Below, piece after piece: positions 1 to 7,034 of a stretch of DNA of 7,338 nt (positions within the stretch are counted from its first letter, which is position 1; every line of letters begins with the position of its first letter). The stretch covers positions 1 through 7,338 of the forward strand of contig JAFZAR010000091.1 of NCBI GenBank assembly GCA_017557085.1, given 5' to 3'. The notes under the pieces are model-generated. The model ran no database searches. It had not been told where the DNA came from and saw nothing but the letters and a program-made list of their open reading frames with translations. The stretch comes from Verrucomicrobiota bacterium (GTDB lineage: Bacteria > Verrucomicrobiota > Verrucomicrobiia > Limisphaerales > UBA1412). The translations under genes and the position numbers were made by a program.

Positions 1-1045
1 TCTGCGCCAGACACATTCCCAGATCCATGATCTTCACTTTGTCCCTGTTCGTGATATTGAATCGCAAACCATTGCAAGGTTCATCTTTGAACTGGCGCTC
101 TGACGGAACAAATGTGAACGGTGTAAAGTCGATAGCTTCCAAGCCATACGCGTTCAGTCGTTCACAGAACTTTCTGCTGTCTATATAAGGAGCCCCAAAC
201 AATTCAAAAGGAATGGCCGTTCCTCTTCCGGTGGCAATGGGAGTAAACTCCAGCACACCGATCCCGGGATACAAAGTCGCTTCCCAGAGACTGCGCATAT
301 TAGGCGAGGTATTGACCCAGGGGATATCCGTTTCATCCTGCCACATTTTACGCTTCCAGCCTTTCAGCTGGATCACAGTGACCTCGGCGTGGTAATCACA
401 TTCCGCGTTCAGCATCAGAGCGATCTCGCCTATCGTCATTCCGTGACGAATAGCAATGGGATGGATCCCCACGAATGTGGATTTTTCGATCTGGACCGGA
501 CCTTCCACATCCCTGCCGTTGATGGGATTGATCCTGTCCAGAACAATAAATTCAACTCCTTCCTTGCCGGCAACTTCCAGACAGTTTGCCATGGTGGAGA
601 TATAGGTATAGAAACGGCATCCGATATCCTGGATATCAAAGACAAACGCGTCTAATCCCTTCATTTGTTCCGAGGAGGGTTTGCGTGTCTTTCCGTACAA
701 ACTATAAACCGGCAGTCCTGTTTTATTATCTTTGCCGTCTTCAATAACGGCCTGATCTTTGTCGCCGCGGATACCGTGTTCAGGCGCGAACAAAGCCACT
801 AATTCCACACCCGGCGCCGAATAAAGCAAGTCAATGGTAGAGTTTCCTTCTTTATCCTGCCCGGTCTGATTGGTCAGCAGTGCCACCTTCTTTCCTCTCA
901 GCGGCTCATAATTTTCTGTTTTGAGAACATCTATCCCGTTGAGAACGGTCGCTTTCTTTTTCACCGAGGCTTGGGAAGTCATCGTTCCGGCCATGATCAG
1001 CAAAAGCACAACACAAATACTATGGATCAACCAACTCGTTTTCAT
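1..1045 (-). CDS. namZ: NamZ/DUF1343-family exo-beta-N-acetylmuramidase, exported, 3' end cut by window
   Basis: I read 348 codons from the ATG at 1045 to the left edge with no stop, so the C-terminus (probably a few dozen residues) lies outside. Residues 1-26 form a signal peptide with a Leu/Ile/Val core and a likely cleavage after S-Q-A. Family motifs follow in order: LTNQTG (57-62), FAPEHGIRG (86-94, with the conserved Glu-His-Gly), PVYSLYG (112-118), FDIQDIGCRFYTY (136-148), LDRINPING (169-177), GIHPIAIRHGMTIGE (193-207), TSPNM (246-250), GRGT (273-276) and PFELFGAPYID (279-289). Known members remove terminal MurNAc from the non-reducing end of peptidoglycan fragments, in wall recycling or scavenging; the signal peptide puts this one in the periplasm or outside. 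The start lies 3 bases after the ftsH stop. AAGGA at 1053-1057 (read on the minus strand) sits 7 bases upstream inside ftsH, so expression is probably coupled to ftsH. The family call is firm; substrate is inferred from the family. Confidence 0.9.
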   Translation of the reverse strand, partial: MKTSWLIHSICVVLLLIMAGTMTSQASVKKKATVLNGIDVLKTENYEPLRGKKVALLTNQTGQDKEGNSTIDLLYSAPGVELVALFAPEHGIRGDKDQAVIEDGKDNKTGLPVYSLYGKTRKPSSEQMKGLDAFVFDIQDIGCRFYTYISTMANCLEVAGKEGVEFIVLDRINPINGRDVEGPVQIEKSTFVGIHPIAIRHGMTIGEIALMLNAECDYHAEVTVIQLKGWKRKMWQDETDIPWVNTSPNMRSLWEATLYPGIGVLEFTPIATGRGTAIPFELFGAPYIDSRKFCERLNAYGLEAIDFTPFTFVPSERQFKDEPCNGLRFNITNRDKVKIMDLGMCLAQ

Positions 1046-1048
1046 TAT

Positions 1049-3067
1049 TTATTCCTTTTCAGGAGCTTCCTCCTGATTATCTTCAGTTTTCTCTTCATCC
1101 GCAGAATCTAACTGGTCTTCCAGTTTGGGAGGATCCGGCATTCTGCCATTTTCGATGATAAAGGTGACTTCCTCACCGGAAAGAGTCTCGTTTTCAAGCA
1201 GATTCTTGGCTATCAGCTCCACTTTATCTTTATTCTTCAAAATAATATCCTCTGCCAGATCATACCCTTCCTGGACATAGCGTTTGATTTCTTCGTCAAT
1301 CATACGCGCGGTCTCATTGCTGTATTCCTTGGAACGGACCATATCACGCCCCAGCAGGACATATTCATTATCTTCACCATAAAGGACAGCGCCCAGACGT
1401 TCGCTCATTCCCCAGTGACAAACCATATTTCTGGCAAGCTGAGTAGCCATCTTGATATCGCCGGCGGCACCTGTTGAAATATCCCCGGTGATCAATTTTT
1501 CGGCGACACGACCGCCCATTGCCATCGCTATCATGGAAAGCATTTGATTGCGGGTGCGGTTACGCACATCTTCCTTGGGCAGGGACATCGTCGCGCCAAG
1601 CGCCTGACCTCTGGGAATGATCGTCACCTTATGCAGAGGATCCGTATGCGGCAGCAGCACAGTCAACAGCGCGTGACCGGCTTCATGCCAGGCAGTGATC
1701 TCCTTTTCCTCATCACTCAAAGCCATACTGCGGCGTTCTCCGCCCCAGCGGACTTTATCGCGAGCCTCTTCCAAATCGGCCATATCCACCAGTTCCTTGT
1801 TCGCTCTGGCGGCTAATAACGCGCCTTCATTCAAAAGATTGGCCAGTTCCGCGCCGGAAAATCCGGGGGTACCTCTGGCTATTGTGCGCAGATCCACATC
1901 TTTGGCCAGTTTCACTTTAGCGGAATGGACCTTCAGGATCGCTTCCCTGCCCTTGATATCCGGCAGATTCACCGTCACCTGACGATCGAAACGCCCCGGT
2001 CTCAACAAGGCCGGATCCAGCACGTCCGGACGATTTGTCGCGGCTATAATGATGACACCTTCCTGAGCCTCAAAGCCGTCCATTTCCACCAGTAAAGCGT
2101 TCAGAGTCTGCTCTCTCTCGTCATTGCCGCCGCCCAGACCAACACCACGGCTGCGGCCCACCGCGTCGATCTCGTCAATAAAAATCAGACAGGGAGCGCT
2201 TTTACGGGCCTGTTCAAACATATCCCGCACACGACTGGCTCCGACACCCACAAACATTTCCACAAAATCAGATCCGCTGATACTGAAGAAATCCGCGTCA
2301 GCCTCGCCTGCTATCGCTCTGGCCAGCAATGTCTTGCCTGTTCCGGGAGATCCTACCATCAAAACACCTCTGGGAATCCGTCCGCCCAGCCGCTGAAACT
2401 TCTTGGGATCTTTCAGGTATTCCACCAGCTCCCGCACTTCTTCTATTGCCTCATCCACACCGGCCACATCTTTGAATTTGGTCTTATTCTTTTCTTTGTC
2501 CAGCTTATGCGCACGGCTTTTGCCAAAAGTCATCGTTCCCCGGTTGGCTCCGCGGATCTGCCTCATCAACAGGAAATAAATGAAAAGAGCGATCAGCAGA
2601 AAAGGCAAGATCCCCCACAAAAGATTCTGAAGCGCAAGATTCGCTTCCTTCATCGTAAATCCGGCCAGGAGCAGTTTTTCCTGAAGTTCGTCCGACAAAG
2701 CGGTTTCGATGGTAAAACTTCTGGATAACTCCTTGTTCCTTACCTGCTCATTGGCTTCTGAAGCGGATGCGGGTTTGTCTCCCGTAAAATACGCGCCTGT
2801 TATTTTTTTCAGTTCAGGAGCCTGCGGATTATAAACGATCTCGCCTCCTTCTAATAACTTGTTCTGCTCAACAAGTTTGACTAATTGAGAATAACTGATG
2901 GCATCCTGCTTGGCTCCGGGGGCATCTCTGAAAAGGATCAGGATGCAGATGATCCCCAGGATAAAAAGCCATGCCACCATACCCCGGGAAGCAAGTTGAG
3001 GATTTTTCTTATCATTTCCGCCATGAGAACGATGCTCTGGCCCTTTGGTATTCTTCTGTTCAGACAT
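1049..3067 (-). CDS. ftsH: ATP-dependent zinc metalloprotease FtsH
   Basis: Membrane-anchored AAA+ protease that extracts and degrades misassembled membrane proteins and some regulators; the family works as a hexamer at the inner membrane. From the ATG at 3067 the protein has 672 residues. It shows TM1 at 29-46, a periplasmic FtsH-extracellular-type domain, TM2 at about 148-168, Walker A GSPGTGKT (239-246), pore motif FVGVGA (272-277), Walker B LIFIDEID (294-301), and a second region of homology with the RPGRFDR arginine residues near 356-362. The zinc site HEAGH is at 461-465, with the third ligand Asp in GAAGDIKMAT (about 537). A charged, Glu-rich tail covers roughly 649-672. All catalytic residues are intact. 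An in-frame GTG at 3103 would add 12 residues (Met-Cys-Gly-Thr-Ala-Phe...). I prefer 3067 because those 12 codons contain a hairpin and look unlike FtsH N-termini, though neither start has a strong Shine-Dalgarno. It follows the lipoprotein gene by 75 bases and precedes namZ by 3. Confidence 0.98.
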   Translation of the reverse strand: MSEQKNTKGPEHRSHGGNDKKNPQLASRGMVAWLFILGIICILILFRDAPGAKQDAISYSQLVKLVEQNKLLEGGEIVYNPQAPELKKITGAYFTGDKPASASEANEQVRNKELSRSFTIETALSDELQEKLLLAGFTMKEANLALQNLLWGILPFLLIALFIYFLLMRQIRGANRGTMTFGKSRAHKLDKEKNKTKFKDVAGVDEAIEEVRELVEYLKDPKKFQRLGGRIPRGVLMVGSPGTGKTLLARAIAGEADADFFSISGSDFVEMFVGVGASRVRDMFEQARKSAPCLIFIDEIDAVGRSRGVGLGGGNDEREQTLNALLVEMDGFEAQEGVIIIAATNRPDVLDPALLRPGRFDRQVTVNLPDIKGREAILKVHSAKVKLAKDVDLRTIARGTPGFSGAELANLLNEGALLAARANKELVDMADLEEARDKVRWGGERRSMALSDEEKEITAWHEAGHALLTVLLPHTDPLHKVTIIPRGQALGATMSLPKEDVRNRTRNQMLSMIAMAMGGRVAEKLITGDISTGAAGDIKMATQLARNMVCHWGMSERLGAVLYGEDNEYVLLGRDMVRSKEYSNETARMIDEEIKRYVQEGYDLAEDIILKNKDKVELIAKNLLENETLSGEEVTFIIENGRMPDPPKLEDQLDSADEEKTEDNQEEAPEKE

Positions 3068-3075
3068 GGATCTTT

Positions 3076-3100
3076 TGCGGCACAAAAAAGCCGTGCCGCA
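3076..3100 (-). promoter_or_regulatory. Hairpin in the ftsH leader
   Basis: TGCGGCAC (3076-3083) and GTGCCGCA (3093-3100) form a perfect 8-bp inverted repeat around a 9-base spacer that is A-rich on the plus strand and T-rich in the minus-strand transcript. In the ftsH mRNA the stem ends 8 bases before the ATG at 3067, so it could limit ribosome access or mark an mRNA processing site between the lipoprotein and ftsH cistrons. It has no T-tract after the stem in either direction, so a terminator is unlikely. If the GTG at 3103 were the true start, the stem would be coding. Confidence 0.45.
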
Positions 3101-3142
3101 CACCTTATCATTGTTCAGCTTGTGTGTAAAATTTATTCAAAA

Positions 3143-5440
3143 TCAGCGGGTCAATTGACGTAATTGAGCAATGGCGTCCTCCAGTCGAAGGATCATATCC
3201 GTCTTATTCTGCTGTCTTGCCATGGCCAAAGCTCTTTCCGCTTCCATCAGGGATTGATTATAGTCTTGAAGTTCAGCAAAATAGATTCCGGCCTTCTCAT
3301 GCAGATCCGGAAAACGATCCACCTTTGGATTGATGGAAATCGCTTTCCGCATCAAGGCGATCACCTGCGCCATGTCATCCCCTCTGGATGCCAGCAGAGA
3401 TGCCAGAAAATAAAGGGATTCCGCGTGATTCGGACGAAATTCGATCGTTTTCTCCAAAATCCCGATAGCTTCATCAATATCTCCGCCGAAGAATGTCGCG
3501 CGAGCCAGCTGATACCGCATATCACCGGCATCGTACTGTTTGTCGATTCCTCTGGGAACCAACTGGATAGCTCTGAGGATATGCTTCTTGGCAAGATCGA
3601 AATTCTTCAAGCTCAAGTTTGCCATCCCATAGTCATACTGGCTCATGGCGTAAAGCGGTTCCAATTCAATCGCTTTCTTCATGTGTTCAACACCTTCCTC
3701 CGGCCGGTTCATGACATTGAAATAAAGGAAACCGATCTTCTGATGCGCCTGATAGCAATTAGGATTCAAGGCCAAAGCACCCAGGTAATTCGTAAGCGCT
3801 TCCTGCGGTTTGTTATTGCGGAAGAATTCATCACCGGCGCGGCACCAGGAAATATCATTCAGGAAATGCGGTTCGATCTTCTTGATGGCACCCGGCTTGT
3901 TATTCACAAATTCCGGGATATTCGCGGCACGATCCGGAGCGGTAAACTGCTGTAAGACCACCGGCGGAGTGCTTTCTCCATTCACATCTATGTGCGTCAG
4001 CCAGAGCTGGGTATAGGGACCATTGATCTTGGAGCTGAACACCAGCCATTTGCCGTTAGGCGACCAGCTGTGCCAGGAGTTCATATTCGCCGTATTGCAG
4101 CGCATCAAACGGGGTTCTCCGCCGGAAGCCGGCATGATGTACAGACGGCTGTCTCCGCGTAAAAGCATATAACTGGACGACTTACAGAAAACGATCCAGC
4201 GTCCGTCCGGTGAATATTTCGGGAAATAGCTGCTGACACCATCTTCGCTGGCACCTTCCAAAGGAACGGGAGTTCCGCCTTTTCCCTCATTGAAAGGCAC
4301 CTGATACAGTTTGAACTGGAAAGGTTTGCCGTCTTCCACAAATTCTTTGCATTCTTCACGTGTCAAAAGGGTTTTCCCCGCTCCCTGAGTGTTTTTCAGG
4401 TCATACGTTTCAGTCCTTGCGAAAAGAACTGTTTTCCCATCCGGGCTCCATGTCGGGTTGCTTTGCACATATTTAGGATCATCGGCACCACCCAGCGCGC
4501 CAAACTTTTCCTCTACCCGGTCATACCAGGCAACGATACCTTTCAGAGGGAAGAACAGCTGTGAGTAATAGAGATCTTCCATGGGGACAAAGACGGATTT
4601 ATCTTTGACCGTACTCAAAACATATCGGCCGTCAGGAGAGATTTGCGAAAGAAGCCCGAAGGTCTGCTCTCTGTCTTCCTTGCGGAAATCATTCCAGGTG
4701 ATCACATCACTGGTATTGAGATTCATTTCCTCCTGGATACGTGTGATCACATAAGACCCCTTGCTGTTGGCATATTCCACATCCATAGCCAGAATGGAAC
4801 CATCCGCGGAAAATGAATGGCAATTTCCGCAAACCGGCAAGCCTTCCAATACAATAGGCGGCTGTTCTTCCATATCCACAGAACCATAACGCCAACGCAG
4901 TTTGGAAGGATCTATCACCGCGTCAATGAACGGCAGGATCACTTCACGGTAGAAAATAGGCGCTCCTACCTCATCTTGCGAGGTACATATACGAACACTC
5001 CCCTTGGAGACCGGTGTGCCCGCGCTTTGTGAATTATACCCTATAACACTGACGGACAGAGGTGTATCCACCGATATGGCCTTCATCTGTTTCCAGACTT
5101 CCGTGTCCGGACGCCATGTCGGCTGAGGACAGAGGAAACGATGCGCGTTTGTACCGATATCAAACCCAACGACCCAGCGATCTACCAGTTTGCTCTCATC
5201 ACTCCATGCAAAAGTCGGAGCGATGATTTCCGGTGGAAACATGGCCTCATCCAAAGGATAAGTGATGTTGAGTTTTTGCTGTGTTGAAAGTCCATCTATA
5301 GGATCGGAAGACCAATCCGGAAGGGTTTCCACCTTTGGCGAACAACCACAAAAAACTATTGTTGACGCGAGCAAAGCAGATCCGCACACCAATAATGATC
5401 CCTTCCAACCACTCAAAACTTTATTAAAAAACATCTTCAT
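3143..5440 (-). CDS. Envelope lipoprotein with CxxCH motif, PD40/TolB-like propeller repeats and C-terminal TPRs
   Basis: 765 residues. The N-terminus is a lipoprotein-type signal: Lys-rich start, hydrophobic core 15-30 and lipobox-like FCGC, with Cys33 as the probable lipidated residue. After an N-terminal beta-rich region comes V-C-G-N-C-H-S-F at about 203-210, a canonical CxxCH heme-c attachment motif. PD40/WD-like repeats follow (SPDGRYVLS near 268, SPDGKTVLF near 332, SPDGRWIVF near 410, SPNGKWLVF near 460), suggesting a beta-propeller like that of TolB. From about residue 530 to 740 there are several TPR helices (for example EALTNYLGALALNP and EEGVEHMKKAIELEP). This arrangement resembles conserved proteins annotated in Bacteroidetes and PVC genomes as TolB-like or cytochrome c-related, with no established function. 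Propeller plus TPR suggests a protein-binding scaffold. Two starts are possible: ATG 5440 or ATG 5434; the second has GGAAAG at better spacing. It is the first gene of the presumed operon with ftsH and namZ. Confidence 0.85.
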   Translation of the reverse strand: MKMFFNKVLSGWKGSLLVCGSALLASTIVFCGCSPKVETLPDWSSDPIDGLSTQQKLNITYPLDEAMFPPEIIAPTFAWSDESKLVDRWVVGFDIGTNAHRFLCPQPTWRPDTEVWKQMKAISVDTPLSVSVIGYNSQSAGTPVSKGSVRICTSQDEVGAPIFYREVILPFIDAVIDPSKLRWRYGSVDMEEQPPIVLEGLPVCGNCHSFSADGSILAMDVEYANSKGSYVITRIQEEMNLNTSDVITWNDFRKEDREQTFGLLSQISPDGRYVLSTVKDKSVFVPMEDLYYSQLFFPLKGIVAWYDRVEEKFGALGGADDPKYVQSNPTWSPDGKTVLFARTETYDLKNTQGAGKTLLTREECKEFVEDGKPFQFKLYQVPFNEGKGGTPVPLEGASEDGVSSYFPKYSPDGRWIVFCKSSSYMLLRGDSRLYIMPASGGEPRLMRCNTANMNSWHSWSPNGKWLVFSSKINGPYTQLWLTHIDVNGESTPPVVLQQFTAPDRAANIPEFVNNKPGAIKKIEPHFLNDISWCRAGDEFFRNNKPQEALTNYLGALALNPNCYQAHQKIGFLYFNVMNRPEEGVEHMKKAIELEPLYAMSQYDYGMANLSLKNFDLAKKHILRAIQLVPRGIDKQYDAGDMRYQLARATFFGGDIDEAIGILEKTIEFRPNHAESLYFLASLLASRGDDMAQVIALMRKAISINPKVDRFPDLHEKAGIYFAELQDYNQSLMEAERALAMARQQNKTDMILRLEDAIAQLRQLTR

Positions 5441-5529
5441 CTTTCCACGACAGAGTGCCCTTCAGTCTAAAAACAGAAGGACATGAGATGCAAGTTTTTT
5501 TTCACATTTATAATCAAACCGTACCGGGT
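5441..5529 (-). promoter_or_regulatory. Leader and probable promoter of the lipoprotein-ftsH-namZ operon
   Basis: This intergenic stretch separates the minus-strand operon from the plus-strand cassette. Read on the minus strand it carries TATAAA (5507-5512), a fair -10 element without a convincing -35, about 67 bases before ATG 5440. Closer in is TTGCAT, 18 bases upstream of TAGACT (5464-5469), which would give a short leader. Neither pair is strong and PVC promoters are poorly characterised, so only the general location is supported. GGAAAG just before the lipoprotein ATG is the likely ribosome binding site. Confidence 0.3.
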
Positions 5530-5606
5530 AAAATGGCACTTGATTAAAAAAGATTATTGCCTCTTATGAGCATTAGGGATAGACTGTTCTCCAGCAAGGC
5601 TTAGAA
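5530..5606 (+). repeat. 77-bp direct repeat, left copy
   Basis: It matches 7262-7338 at 73 of 77 positions in the same orientation with no gaps. The left boundary is sharp: bases before 5530 do not match those before 7262. An ATG at 5533 opens a reading frame closed after four codons by TAA in this copy, where the right copy has CAA. Two 8-bp palindromes present in the right copy (TTGATCAA and CTTGCAAG) are broken here by three of the four mismatches. No transposase or recombinase lies next to it. Confidence 0.85.
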
Positions 5607-5708
5607 ATTAGGAAAGCTGTTCATGAAGGTTTATGAGATATTATTGGAAATAGCATTTTGGATACAGGTTCCAGATTTCTCGCTAATTTAAATGTTAAAA
5701 GAAACTAA
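5583..5708 (+). pseudogene. Decayed coding-like fragment upstream of the immunity-like gene
   Basis: One frame reads as protein-like sequence, beginning T-V-L-Q-Q-G-L-E-I-R-K-A-V-H-E-G-L. It is then interrupted by TGA at 5634-5636 and continues D-I-I-G-N-S-I-L-D-T-G-S-R-F-L-A-N-L-N-V-K to a TAA at 5706. A single C-to-T change (CGA to TGA) would explain the internal stop. The segment starts inside the left repeat. There is no usable start codon with a ribosome binding site. It could be the C-terminal remnant of a deleted gene, perhaps of an associated toxin, or merely chance; I do not recognise the family. Confidence 0.25.
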
Positions 5709-5718
5709 TTAAAAGAAA

Positions 5719-5811
5719 ATGAATATAGATCAATTCTATTACATGAAAGCTCGCTCATCGTTTACGGCTGGTCTTATGGATAAAGAAAAATCTGTTAGAT
5801 CGCATTTATGA
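5719..5811 (+). pseudogene. N-terminal 30 codons of the immunity-like gene, out of frame with its body
   Basis: An ATG at 5719, preceded by an A/G-rich stretch that could serve as a weak ribosome binding site, opens 30 codons (M-N-I-D-Q-F-Y-Y-M-K-A-R-S-S...K-S-V-R-S-H-L) and stops at TGA 5809-5811. The next frame over continues naturally as Y-D-L-Q-Q-G-N-Y-E-G, and the body that follows has no ATG near its beginning. The two pieces therefore look like one gene of about 207 residues with a single-base shift near 5805-5810. The shift could be a real mutation, an assembly error in T-rich sequence, or less likely programmed slippage. Confidence 0.5.
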
Positions 5812-5812
5812 T

Positions 5813-6346
5813 TTGCAACAAGGAAATTATGAAGGAATCAAATTTCCAGTTTACTTAAAACATTATTATGGGACAAAAAAATTAAGAGAGATTTTAGAAA
5901 CGGGTTTTAGTTCTTATCTCATTTCGGAGAAGGTGAAAAATGTTTTGGAGGAAAACCATCTCACAGGATGGAAAACATATCCCATTAAATTATTTTACGG
6001 GAGGATGGTGCCCGTTGAAGGTTATTATGGTTTTTCTGTGACAGGAAAATGTGGAGCGGCAGATTACAGTAAATCTGAGCTTCTTTGTACATCACTATAT
6101 CCAAGTGGGACTGTTGTGAAAAAATACGAAGGCCTGTACATCAATTTAAACAAGTGGGATAAAACTGATTTTTTTTATCCAGAAGGTTCCCCCTTGCTAA
6201 TAGTAACAGAGAAAGTGAAAGATGTATTGAAAGAATTTAATGGACAAATTGAATATACTAATTTGAAAAAAATGATAACAGAATGCTTTGAATTTAAAAA
6301 GGATAAGAAAAATAAGAGTAATGATAGAGTTAAAAGTAGTATTTAA
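5813..6346 (+). CDS. Immunity-protein-like (Imm11/DUF1629-type, tentative) protein, main body
   Basis: Cytoplasmic-looking protein of 177 residues from the TTG at 5813; the open frame reaches back to a stop at 5744. Visible features: F-P-V-Y-L-K-H-Y-Y-G (11-20), L-I-S-E-K-V-K-N-V-L-E-E-N (36-48), L-T-G-W-K-T-Y-P-I (50-58), G-Y-Y-G-F-S-V-T-G-K-C-G (70-81), then a second V-T-E-K-V-K-D-V-L segment (131-139) and a Lys-rich tail. The 'S-E-+-V-K-x-V-L' then 'T-G-W-K-T-Y-P' pattern recalls Imm11/DUF1629-like immunity proteins of polymorphic toxin systems, but I am not certain of the family. The true N-terminus is probably encoded at 5719-5811 in another frame, leaving this copy frameshifted. It is AT-rich compared with the operon to its left and overlaps the next gene by 26 bases. 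No signal peptide or membrane segment is seen. Confidence 0.6.
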   Translation: MQQGNYEGIKFPVYLKHYYGTKKLREILETGFSSYLISEKVKNVLEENHLTGWKTYPIKLFYGRMVPVEGYYGFSVTGKCGAADYSKSELLCTSLYPSGTVVKKYEGLYINLNKWDKTDFFYPEGSPLLIVTEKVKDVLKEFNGQIEYTNLKKMITECFEFKKDKKNKSNDRVKSSI

Positions 6347-7016
6347 ATTTTTATTTAAAACTGTTTGCATTCTATTAGTGATAGTAGTGTTTGGTTTTAT
6401 AGGGCTTTGTTGTTTTTTCTATACACCATGGGCGCATTCTTTGAGATGGAAGTATGCAGAACCTAAGATTCAAAAACTTAGAGAGTATCATTCTCCGAAG
6501 ATTCAACTTTATTGTGCGCTTGTGGAGTTTCCCTGGACGGCTTTGAATATAAGTAGGGATACTGAGTTTGATCCAAATGAAATGAAGAACCTTGAAATGA
6601 AGGATCTTGAGATCAAGAATCTTTTTGAAGTAAAAAAGTTATTGCTGGAACCTAAACACACTACTAACTGGTACAGGTTATTCAAAGATCATTATGAAAA
6701 ATTAAGAGAAGAATCTAAAAATCTTTATCTGAATCCGGATATTGATTTATGGAGACAATATATAGCGGAGTTTGGGGGAGAAAAATTTGAAGATAGAAAT
6801 GAATTTGCATTGATTCTCTGTATTCCAGAAGGAATTTTTGAAGGGCAATTTGCGAAAATTACATTTTCAGAGGATTTTGACATATTTGATTCTCTTCCAG
6901 CATATTCTATTCCTGAAGAATGGCTGGAGCCTAATGCGTGGGCGCAAAAAGAATGGGAATTATACGAACAAAATTTACTTAGTTCTGCTTCTACTGCGAA
7001 AGAATTAGAAAACTAA
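6321..7016 (+). CDS. Single-pass membrane protein of unknown function
   Basis: 231 residues from the ATG at 6321. That ATG is preceded by AAGAG (6314-6318) very close by, and I prefer it to the in-frame TTG at 6288, which would add 11 Lys/Arg-rich residues. The start lies 26 bases inside the upstream immunity-like gene, so the two are probably translationally coupled. A hydrophobic segment at about residues 13-36 (around L-L-V-I-V-V-F-G-F-I-G-L) would anchor it, with a short Lys-containing N-terminus inside and the remainder probably outside, by the positive-inside rule. The soluble part is rich in Trp, Tyr and Glu. It includes a threefold E-[M/I]-K-[N/D]-L repeat (87-101) and an acidic C-terminal third. 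It ends in adjacent TAA and TAG stops. I do not recognise the family. Its position next to an immunity-like gene suggests a partner or second immunity protein, but that is inference. Confidence 0.75.
   Translation: MIELKVVFKFLFKTVCILLVIVVFGFIGLCCFFYTPWAHSLRWKYAEPKIQKLREYHSPKIQLYCALVEFPWTALNISRDTEFDPNEMKNLEMKDLEIKNLFEVKKLLLEPKHTTNWYRLFKDHYEKLREESKNLYLNPDIDLWRQYIAEFGGEKFEDRNEFALILCIPEGIFEGQFAKITFSEDFDIFDSLPAYSIPEEWLEPNAWAQKEWELYEQNLLSSASTAKELEN
6579..6623 (+). repeat. In-frame 15-bp tandem repeat, three units
   Basis: Three consecutive 15-base units (6579-6593, 6594-6608, 6609-6623) encode E-M-K-N-L, E-M-K-D-L and E-I-K-N-L inside the membrane protein; a degenerate fourth unit (E-V-K-K-L) follows one codon later. 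Units 1 and 2 differ at only two bases. Being a multiple of three, copy number could change without breaking the frame, altering the length of a charged helical stretch. Confidence 0.7.
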
Positions 7017-7034
7017 TAGTATTTTACTGAGTTT

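Noticed and set aside
213..655. Short open frames on both strands at 213-395, 389-655 and 436-645
   Set aside because: They overlap the well-supported NamZ frame, which has no stop across this region and shows the family motifs in order.
1544..2728. Several 70-95 codon plus-strand open frames
   Set aside because: All are antisense to highly conserved ftsH sequence and carry no family motif.
3076..3100. Rho-independent terminator between the lipoprotein gene and ftsH
   Set aside because: The stem is followed by AAAAG in the direction of transcription, not a T-run, and it overlaps the ftsH leader.
3164..3955. 263-codon plus-strand open frame
   Set aside because: It lies wholly antisense to the TPR part of the lipoprotein gene, has no recognisable domain, and its composition is what the complement of a coding frame gives.
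5803..5815. Programmed +1 frameshift of the prfB type
   Set aside because: TTA-TGA is present, but there is no upstream internal Shine-Dalgarno at the right distance and the slip would require poor re-pairing. A mutation or sequence error is simpler.
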